A DNA stretch of 13,144 bases from JAUNBG01 sp964442735 (GTDB taxonomy: Bacteria; Planctomycetota; Planctomycetia; Pirellulales; Thermoguttaceae). Numbering within the stretch: position 1 is the stretch's first letter; each line of letters starts with the position of its first letter. Under the pieces are notes generated by a model. That model saw only the letters and a list, made by a program, of their open reading frames with translations, was not told where the DNA came from and did no database searches. The translations under genes were made by a program, and so were the position numbers. The stretch is taken from NCBI GenBank assembly GCA_964442735.1, contig CAYUAP010000132.1, positions 1-13,144 on the forward strand, in the 5' to 3' direction. Below, piece after piece: positions 1 through 5,772 of the stretch.

Positions 1-29
1 TCTATCGTTGAATTTAAGTTAATGCGTAT

Positions 30-53
30 GGACGAGACGTCCGCGCTCCCAGG
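30..53. repeat. GC-rich dyad, possible dispersed intergenic repeat
   Basis: GGACG-aga-CGTCC (30-42) is a perfect five-base-pair inverted repeat followed by CGCGCTCCCAGG. It is much richer in GC than its surroundings. From memory, similar strings (GACG[A/G]GACG[T/C]CCGCGCTCCC) recur between genes in PVC-group genomes. Only one copy is in this window, so the dispersed-repeat reading is inference. Confidence 0.35.
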
Positions 54-99
54 TACAGAATGAAAAATTTTTAAATTATGTATTGTCAGGAACCGGACG

Positions 100-180
100 G
101 GAAGTCCGAAATTCCAGATCCCCTTTATCCAGATTCCCTTTAATTCTATTCATCCTCGACTTGACAGAGGAAGGCGTTTT
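100..180 (+). repeat. Duplicated intergenic module, copy 1
   Basis: This copy shares two blocks with the module at 250-306. The first block (100-120, GGGAAGTCCG then AAATTCC) matches 250-270 at 17 of 21 positions. The second (151-180, starting CATCCTCGACTTGA and ending GGAAGGCGTTTT) matches 277-306 at 27 of 30. The spacing between blocks differs: 30 bases here against 6 in copy 2. It carries a promoter-like sequence. Confidence 0.7.
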
Positions 181-189
181 GAAGATAAT
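161..189 (+). promoter_or_regulatory. Sigma70-type promoter inside repeat copy 1
   Basis: TTGACA (161-166), a 17-base spacer, then GATAAT (184-189): a full -35 match and five of six at -10. It points toward the DUF4832-type gene, but the start codon is about 260 bases away, so the transcript would have a long leader running through repeat copy 2. I found no better promoter nearer that gene. Confidence 0.45.
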
Positions 190-249
190 AATGTTCAAAT
201 ATATAAATTTTAGATATATAATGTAGATATATGCTGTCGGCGATTGTAT

Positions 250-306
250 GGGGAGTCCGGAATTCCGGCTCGTCTTCATCCTCGACTTGATAATGGAAGG
301 CGTTTT
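250..306 (+). repeat. Duplicated intergenic module, copy 2
   Basis: This is the second copy of the module at 100-180, with a shorter link between the two blocks. Its first block contains the perfect palindrome CCGGAATTCCGG (257-268), which is degenerate in copy 1. It keeps the TTGATA hexamer (287-292), but no good -10 hexamer lies 16-18 bases downstream, so it is probably not an active promoter in this form. Confidence 0.7.
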
Positions 307-454
307 TAAACAAATAACGTATTCTTAAACAAAATAACAGATACCGGTTGCTATATAAATTGTTTTTTATATCGTTTTACGAGGAATGTAAATTCAAAAT
401 ACTTTCCTGATAACCTGATAAAAAGTTAATAATTATTAATTGGAGGAGTACTCT

Positions 455-1927
455 ATGATACACCATTCGATATTTCCAGGGAAAATTTTTCTGTTAATAT
501 TTTTTATGTGTTCACTGTTTTTTCAGATCGGACTTGCAGAAGACGTCCCGGAAAAAATCATTGTTCATCCCAAGGACAATGGAAAAGCATTACTCAATCC
601 GGGCATGGGCTGGGTTTTTCATCACTATGATAATAGTATCGACGGATATGGAGAATGGCACGGTCCAAATTACGATGGGCGTGAATTTCCAGGGCTTTCC
701 GTGGCCTATTTACGACTAGCCTGGTCCTTTTTAGAACCGGAAGAAGGTGTCTTTAACTGGTCGATTCTCGATTCGGTCATTCAGCGTTACGAACGAATGG
801 GTATTCGTTTCGCGTTTCGATTTACCGTCTTCGAAGGAAACGATGCGGAAGATGGTGTTCCAACCTGGCTACGAAAGGCAGGCTGTCCCGGCGTTATTGC
901 CGAACCCTATGGTCAAAAACGCTGGGAAGTCAATTACGCCGATCCATTGTTTCTGGAAAAACTGGAACATTTTCTAATGGCCGTGGGCCATCGATATGGG
1001 AATAACCCTAATCTGGATTTCGTAGATATCGGTACTCTTGGAATTTGGGGAGAAGGACACCCCGTTGGTAAAAAATATACGCCCGATGTTTTAAAGAAAC
1101 ATATCGCTCTGCATAAAAAAGCATTTCCCAATATTTGGATCGTGGCCAACGACGATTTAACCACCCATCTGGCACAGTCCTATACCCCGGAAGCCAAAAA
1201 TGACGCGCTCCATATCATTCTCAATGAAGGATTGGCTTTCCGTGACGATAGTTTAAACGTCTATCCTCAATCAAAACAACCCTGGATGGCCGATATGGCC
1301 GCCCATTTCTGGAAGGATCGTCCTGTAATCCTGGAGATGGGACATTACGATTACGCCAAAAAAGTCGGCGCCTGGGGTGGTGAACTTTACTTAAAGGCCG
1401 TTGAAGATTATCACGGCTGTTATACTTCAATTCATGGTAATCCGATAGTATTCCTGGACGAAAATAAAGAACTAATCCGACAAATCAATCTTCGACTCGG
1501 CTACCGATTCCAATTAAAAGAAGCCATATGGTCCGCAAAAAATGATAAAAAGGCAACTCTCATTTTCGATTCCACTTGGAAAAATGCCGGTGTCGCCCCT
1601 TCCCTCAAGGATCAGTATCTTATTTGGACTTTATTCAATGATCAAGGTGATATTTGTGCCGTTTTTGCCGACGAAAAAAGTAATATAAAAGGATTAGGCC
1701 CTAATGAAGAACGAACATTTCATAACTCTTTCTGTATAACTCCAAAACTACACCCCGGCCGATATACTGTTTGCGTCTCTCTTGGAACTGTTTCCGGTAC
1801 CCCTAAAATCATGCTCCCCTATCCTTCCTGCCTGGAAAAAAAGGAATATCTCCGCGAATATCCCTTTGGTCAAAAAAATGAAATAGACGCTCGCCGCTAT
1901 CCATTAGGAGAAATAATAATTCAATAA
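455..1927 (+). CDS. Secreted DUF4832-type glycoside-hydrolase-like protein
   Basis: This 490-residue exported protein is probably a TIM-barrel carbohydrate-active enzyme with a C-terminal beta-sandwich. The ATG at 455 is preferred over a TTG at 440 because GGAGGAG (442-448) sits six bases before it. The N terminus (residues 1-28) is a Sec signal peptide with a hydrophobic core and probable cleavage after GLA. Family-like motifs are LLNPGMGW (about 46-53), YLRLAWSFLEPEEGVFNW (about 85-102), FVDIGTLGIWGEGH (189-202) and VILEMGHYD (291-299). Glu200 in WGE and Glu294 lie where clan-A glycosidases carry their acid/base and nucleophile. That assignment is inference, and the substrate is unknown. 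Residues from about 355 to the end resemble the beta-rich DUF4832 region (FDSTWKNAGVAPSLKDQYLIW). No terminator follows before purT. Confidence 0.8.
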   Translation: MIHHSIFPGKIFLLIFFMCSLFFQIGLAEDVPEKIIVHPKDNGKALLNPGMGWVFHHYDNSIDGYGEWHGPNYDGREFPGLSVAYLRLAWSFLEPEEGVFNWSILDSVIQRYERMGIRFAFRFTVFEGNDAEDGVPTWLRKAGCPGVIAEPYGQKRWEVNYADPLFLEKLEHFLMAVGHRYGNNPNLDFVDIGTLGIWGEGHPVGKKYTPDVLKKHIALHKKAFPNIWIVANDDLTTHLAQSYTPEAKNDALHIILNEGLAFRDDSLNVYPQSKQPWMADMAAHFWKDRPVILEMGHYDYAKKVGAWGGELYLKAVEDYHGCYTSIHGNPIVFLDENKELIRQINLRLGYRFQLKEAIWSAKNDKKATLIFDSTWKNAGVAPSLKDQYLIWTLFNDQGDICAVFADEKSNIKGLGPNEERTFHNSFCITPKLHPGRYTVCVSLGTVSGTPKIMLPYPSCLEKKEYLREYPFGQKNEIDARRYPLGEIIIQ

Positions 1928-2026
1928 TCATAATATTAAAATAATCACAATATTTCAATAACAATAACTATAACCATTAAATAACTATAATGAAAAAATT
2001 AATTAGTACATAATATAATTATTTCG

Positions 2027-2054
2027 TTGCTTTTTATGTCAGTTTGATTATAAT
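2027..2054 (+). promoter_or_regulatory. Promoter of purT
   Basis: TTGCTT (2027-2032), a 16-base spacer, and a perfect TATAAT (2049-2054). The predicted start point near 2061 gives a leader of about 73 bases. This supports the purT start at 2134, because any earlier in-frame start would overlap the promoter. Confidence 0.6.
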
Positions 2055-2133
2055 AGCCTTTTATATTTGCTTTATCTCTTTGGTTTACAAAAAAAGCGAA
2101 ACAGAAGGAAATTATTACGGAAGGAAATTATTA

Positions 2134-3315
2134 ATGACAAAAATAGGAACCCCATTATCATCATCAGCCGTAAAAGTCATGTTACTTGGTTGTGGAGAGC
2201 TTGGTAAAGAAGTTGTATTGGAATTTCAGCGATTGGGAGTTGAAGTCATTGCGGTGGACCGTTATGAAAATGCGCCCGGTATGCAGGTTGCCCATAGATA
2301 TCATACGATAAATATGCTCGATCCTGGAGAACTTCGTCAGGTGGTTGAATTGGAAAAGCCGGATTACATCGTCCCGGAAGTCGAAGCAATAGCGACAACG
2401 GAACTTCTCAAACTGGAAAAAGAAGGTTATCATGTAATACCGTGTGCCAACGCAACTTATTTAACCATGAATCGAGAAGGCATACGCCGCCTGGCCGCCG
2501 AAGAATTGGGGATCCCGACCTCGCCCTATCGTTTCGCCGCTAATATCGACGAATATCATCAGGCAATTAAAGAAATTGGTATTCCTTGTGTCATAAAGCC
2601 AATTATGAGCTCCTCGGGCCATGGTCAGAGTATCGTAAAATCATCGGCCGAAATAGAGGACGCCTGGAAAATATCACAGGAAGGTGGTCGAGCCGGTGCT
2701 GGTAAAGTTATTGTCGAAGGATTTGTGCCTTTTGATTATGAAATCACCCTTCTGACTGTTCGACATATAGGTGGAACAAGTTTTCTGGAACCGGTAGGTC
2801 ATCATCAGGTCAATGGAGATTATCAGGAGTCATGGCAACCACAGCCTATGAGCGAACTAGCCCTTTCACGAGCACAGGATATCGCGAAAAAGATTACAGA
2901 TGCCCTCGGTGGACGTGGTATTTTTGGCGTCGAACTCTTTATCCGCAGCGATCAAGTCCTGTTCAGTGAAGTCAGTCCGAGACCCCATGACACCGGGATG
3001 GTTACCTTAATATCCCAGGATCTATCCGAGTTTGCCCTTCACGTCCGCGCTATTCTGGGACTCCCTATCCCAAATATCGCATTCCATGGCCCTTCCGCGT
3101 CTAAAGCAATAGTCGTTGATGGAAATTCCAATAAAATGGCCTTTGATTCCCTGGAAGAGGTCCTTGCCGAACCGGATACCGCAATCCGACTCTTCGGAAA
3201 ACCGGAATTAAAGGGGCATCGAAGACTCGGTGTTCTACTGGCCCGTGATGATAGCATCGTAAAAGCCCTGGCAAAAGTCAACCGAATGAAAGAAAAACTT
3301 CATGTAGAACTCTAA
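2134..3315 (+). CDS. purT: Formate-dependent phosphoribosylglycinamide formyltransferase PurT (GAR transformylase 2)
   Basis: PurT uses formate and ATP to formylate GAR to FGAR, the third step of purine synthesis, without needing 10-formyl-THF. The 393-residue product, close to the usual 392, matches the ATP-grasp family throughout. The preATP-grasp motif VMLLGCGELGKEV is at 15-27, and TMNREGIRRLAAEELGIPTS at 111-130. The ATP-binding loop MSSSGHGQS (158-166) has His where many homologues have Lys. GVELF (Glu267) and SEVSPRPHDTGMVTLISQDL (Glu279) hold the Mg-binding glutamates at the same numbers as in E. coli. The ATG at 2134 has AAGGA (2121-2125) eight bases upstream. A TTG at 2044 would add 30 atypical residues and overlap the promoter. 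No other purine gene is adjacent. Confidence 0.96.
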   Translation: MTKIGTPLSSSAVKVMLLGCGELGKEVVLEFQRLGVEVIAVDRYENAPGMQVAHRYHTINMLDPGELRQVVELEKPDYIVPEVEAIATTELLKLEKEGYHVIPCANATYLTMNREGIRRLAAEELGIPTSPYRFAANIDEYHQAIKEIGIPCVIKPIMSSSGHGQSIVKSSAEIEDAWKISQEGGRAGAGKVIVEGFVPFDYEITLLTVRHIGGTSFLEPVGHHQVNGDYQESWQPQPMSELALSRAQDIAKKITDALGGRGIFGVELFIRSDQVLFSEVSPRPHDTGMVTLISQDLSEFALHVRAILGLPIPNIAFHGPSASKAIVVDGNSNKMAFDSLEEVLAEPDTAIRLFGKPELKGHRRLGVLLARDDSIVKALAKVNRMKEKLHVEL

Positions 3316-3362
3316 ATAAAAAATACAATTGTAAACAATTGCAAAAAAAATATATAAAAGAC

Positions 3363-3391
3363 TTGATAGTGGAAAACAGATTCTGTATAAT
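3363..3391 (+). promoter_or_regulatory. Promoter of the Gfo/Idh/MocA gene
   Basis: TTGATA (3363-3368), exactly 17 bases, then TATAAT (3386-3391): eleven of twelve consensus positions. The predicted start is near 3398, leaving a leader of about 80 bases. The upstream half, GACTTGATAGTGGAAAAC (3360-3377), matches the repeat modules at 158-175 (14/18) and 284-301 (15/18). Confidence 0.8.
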
Positions 3392-3404
3392 CATGATAAT
3401 CATG
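3392..3404. promoter_or_regulatory. Operator-like palindrome at the predicted transcription start
   Basis: CATGAT-a-ATCATG is a perfect six-base inverted repeat around one central base, directly after the -10 hexamer. A second pair, AAAACAGA (3373-3380, in the promoter spacer) and TCTGTTTT (3425-3432), flanks it. A repressor site is plausible, but no regulator gene is adjacent. Confidence 0.4.
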
Positions 3405-3478
3405 GAGTTGAATGGGATCGGGAGTCTGTTTTCGGTCTTAATATAACGATCAGTTAAATTTATACAAGGAGTCAAACG

Positions 3479-4837
3479 ATGCGAAAAATAACACGTCGGG
3501 AATTTGTACAGAACACGTCTACCATAGGAGCCGGAGTTCTGATATTACCACGACACCTGCTCTACGGCGAGGAAACGCCGAATTCGAAGTTGAATATCGC
3601 CTATATCGGTATTGGAGGACGTGGAAGCGCCAATCGGGATGGTCTGAAAAGTCAGAATACCTATGCTCTGTGCGATACGAATCGAGATACCCTGGAAAAA
3701 GTTGGAGCAACCTATCCAAAAGCGATTCAAACAGTCGACTGGCGCTCTCTTGTCGATAATGATAAAATAGATGTTTTTGTCGTATCGACAGCCGAACATC
3801 ACCATGCCTTGGCGTCCATTTGCGCCATGCGCGCCGGCAAAAGTGTTTATACGGAAAAACCATTGGCTCGAACCATTGAAGAAGCGCGTATTATGCAGGA
3901 CGAGTATAAAAAACGCCGTGGAAAAATCGCAACTCAAATGGGAACTCAAATTCATGCCGTCGATAATTATCGACGTGCCCTGGAACTCGTTCGTGCAGGG
4001 GCGGTCGGTAAAATATCGGAAGCGCATGTCTGGTGCTCCCGTACGATTAAGCCGATCGGACCAACCGTTCTCGAAGAACAGCCCGTCCCAAAAAATATCG
4101 CCTGGAACGAATGGATCGGTCCTGCTCCTGTACGTCCGTTCAATATCGATTATGTTAATAACGGCTGTTTGAACTGGCATCGACGTTGGGATTTCGGGAC
4201 AGGTGTACTCGGCGATATGGGAAGTCATCTCGTCGATTTGGCCTATTGGACCCTGGAACTCCAATTACCGTCTAAAATTACCGCGGAAGGTCCAAATCCG
4301 GATCCTGCAGCAAATCCACCTTGGATGGTTGTTACCTGGAATCACGCACCACGCAAAACATCCAGTGAATTTACCGGAGGTCCTATCAAACTTGTATGGT
4401 ATCACGGACCGGAAGGAATGAAACGACGCAGTGATCTCCTTCAGCCAATGGTCGGCAACGATACCGTTATTAATAATTGGGGTATCGGTATTGCGTTCAT
4501 CGGGGAAAAAGGACTTGTTATCGCCGATTATGGAAAACATCTTCTCTCGCCTGCTGGTAAATTTACCGAATATAAACGGCCGGAACCGTTTATTCCTTCG
4601 TCCGCAGGCCATTATGAAGAATTCATTGCGGCGGCCAAAGGTGGTCCGGAATCCCTCTGTAACTTCGACTATTCGGGCCGTTTGATCGAAAATAATCTGC
4701 TCGGAAACGCCGCCCATCGCGCCGGTAATATCTCTCTCGAATGGGATCCGGTTAAGTTTTCGTTCGTAAATGCCCCGGAAATGAACCATTTCCTGAAGTC
4801 CGACTATCCCTATCGAAAAGGATGGGACTTCTTCTAA
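3479..4837 (+). CDS. Tat-exported Gfo/Idh/MocA family oxidoreductase
   Basis: A 452-residue NAD(P)-dependent oxidoreductase of the glucose-fructose oxidoreductase / inositol dehydrogenase class, probably acting on a sugar or sugar derivative outside the cytoplasm. The N terminus MRKITRREFVQNTSTIGAGVL is a twin-arginine signal (RR at 6-7). The Rossmann fold starts at KLNIAYIGIGGRG, with the dinucleotide loop at 44-49, and the family EKP motif is at 126-128. NWHRRWDFGTGVLGDMGSHLVDLAYW carries the DMGSH region that contributes to the active site. The C-terminal YRKGWDFF ending is typical of planctomycete paralogues. AAGGAG (3466-3471) is seven bases before the ATG. Its stop directly abuts the stop of the convergent gene. 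The exact substrate cannot be read from the sequence. Long antisense open frames inside it are codon-bias shadows. Confidence 0.93.
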   Translation: MRKITRREFVQNTSTIGAGVLILPRHLLYGEETPNSKLNIAYIGIGGRGSANRDGLKSQNTYALCDTNRDTLEKVGATYPKAIQTVDWRSLVDNDKIDVFVVSTAEHHHALASICAMRAGKSVYTEKPLARTIEEARIMQDEYKKRRGKIATQMGTQIHAVDNYRRALELVRAGAVGKISEAHVWCSRTIKPIGPTVLEEQPVPKNIAWNEWIGPAPVRPFNIDYVNNGCLNWHRRWDFGTGVLGDMGSHLVDLAYWTLELQLPSKITAEGPNPDPAANPPWMVVTWNHAPRKTSSEFTGGPIKLVWYHGPEGMKRRSDLLQPMVGNDTVINNWGIGIAFIGEKGLVIADYGKHLLSPAGKFTEYKRPEPFIPSSAGHYEEFIAAAKGGPESLCNFDYSGRLIENNLLGNAAHRAGNISLEWDPVKFSFVNAPEMNHFLKSDYPYRKGWDFF

Positions 4838-5422
4838 TCAAAAATTTAAAAAAGTACTTTGATCATCGTGATACGGTGAAAAAAGACTTCGTTGTGACTC
4901 CGGACGTGATTCTCTCCCCTCCATGGCAAACGCTGGAGTCGTCGGTTGCGCGTCCGGAGATGATTCTTGATCTCCTAATTGATTTTCAATGCTTTGCGTA
5001 TCTCTTTTAACATAGCCCAAAGACAAAAATACTTCCAGAATTTCACTGCACGTTGGAAACATTCGTCCACTCGTCCGTTTATATGTGTCCAGGGCATTCA
5101 TAAATTCTATTTCCGCCGAACTGTAATCGCGTTCACACGTAGTCGGATCTATTTGACGACGTCGTGCTGCCTTGTCCGATAATATCTCTGGTTTGATCTC
5201 CTTCTCTTCAGTCGTATAATATTCTTCTTTCTCCGGATTTAATACGACTTCCATGTCTACTATTGATTCAGACCATTGTTTACTTCTATTTTGATTCTCC
5301 TCGGATTCGGAAGCAGATACGATTGTTGTTATCGGTTTACCATACCCTTTTATTTTATTATTACCACAGGAAAATCTCTGATGTTTTCTTGTAGTAAAAG
5401 ATTGCTTTATAATATCGCTCAT
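4838..5422 (-). CDS. Conserved hypothetical protein, planctomycete type
   Basis: A 194-residue protein of unknown function. The ATG at 5422 is preferred to an upstream start at 5461 because AGGAAAGG (5430-5437) lies seven bases before it. The only recognisable part is residues 105-138, which include EFMNALDTYKRTSGRMFPT and EILEVFLSLGYVK. From memory, this block recurs in short planctomycete proteins of unknown function, usually EFM-A-D-YKR-SGRMFPT-SEVLEV--SLGY. The N-terminal ~90 residues and the tail after 140 are polar and look disordered (rich in Glu, Ser and Gln). There is no signal peptide or membrane segment. Its TGA (4838-4840) touches the TAA (4835-4837) of the convergent oxidoreductase gene. 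Confidence 0.8.
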   Translation of the reverse strand: MSDIIKQSFTTRKHQRFSCGNNKIKGYGKPITTIVSASESEENQNRSKQWSESIVDMEVVLNPEKEEYYTTEEKEIKPEILSDKAARRRQIDPTTCERDYSSAEIEFMNALDTYKRTSGRMFPTCSEILEVFLSLGYVKRDTQSIENQLGDQESSPDAQPTTPAFAMEGRESRPESQRSLFSPYHDDQSTFLNF

Positions 5423-5772
5423 GGAGTTGCCTTTCCTAAAAAATTTATCCAAGTATCTCATTCCATGATAATACAGAATAAATACATAAAGATGTTAATA
5501 TAGAATAATTCGATAATTTATGTATCGACGATAAACAGAAGAATTTTTATTAAATTTAACAATGCGGTAATAAAAATAAAATAAATAAGATGTACCGGAT
5601 ACGAAAAATCCAATAAAATAAATTTTAACGATTAAGCAAATTCAATACGATTACAAAAAGAGGTCCTTTTTTTTGAATACATAAAAAAAGCAGAGTATTC
5701 CAAATATTAAAAAAAAAGATATAATGGAATAAAAAGTGGTCTATTAATAATATAAATTGTGGGAAATTAAAT
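5423..5772. other. Divergent intergenic region between the hypothetical gene and ftsH
   Basis: A very AT-rich region of 350 bases with no gene. It contains a nine-base inverted repeat, ATACATAAA (5482-5490) and TTTATGTAT (5517-5525), separated by 26 bases. Two partial ftsH promoters are visible: TTGAAT (5673-5678) 17 bases before TATTCC (5696-5701), and a perfect TATAAT (5720-5725) with only a poor -35. I cannot choose between them. No clear promoter for the minus-strand gene was found. Confidence 0.45.

Larger units (their letters stand above)
1..454. other. Long intergenic region upstream of the DUF4832-type gene
   Basis: I see no convincing gene here. The region mixes AT-rich stretches with GC-rich inverted repeats: GGACG-aga-CGTCC at 30-42, CGGAC-N5-GTCCG at 94-108, and a perfect 12-base palindrome CCGGAATTCCGG at 257-268. 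Two diverged copies of one module lie at 100-180 and 250-306. A perfect AT-only palindrome TTAATAATTATTAA (426-439) sits just before the ribosome-binding site of the next gene. An open frame of 67 codons on the minus strand (76-279) has no ribosome-binding site or recognisable domain, and it runs across the repeat copies, so I treat it as chance. Confidence 0.6.

Noticed and set aside
76..279. 67-codon minus-strand open frame in the first intergenic region
   Set aside because: It has no ribosome-binding site or recognisable domain and spans the repeat modules.
2044..2133. Upstream TTG start for purT adding 30 residues
   Set aside because: The added residues do not resemble PurT, the TTG overlaps the promoter, and ATG 2134 has proper ribosome-binding spacing and gives the family length.
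3328..3346. CAATTG-N4-CAATTG hairpin after purT as a terminator
   Set aside because: The stem is short and AT-rich and is followed by A rather than T on the plus strand.
3545..4789. Long minus-strand open frames (239 and 174 codons) opposite the oxidoreductase gene
   Set aside because: They lie wholly opposite a well-supported gene, have no domain or ribosome-binding site, and follow from its codon usage.
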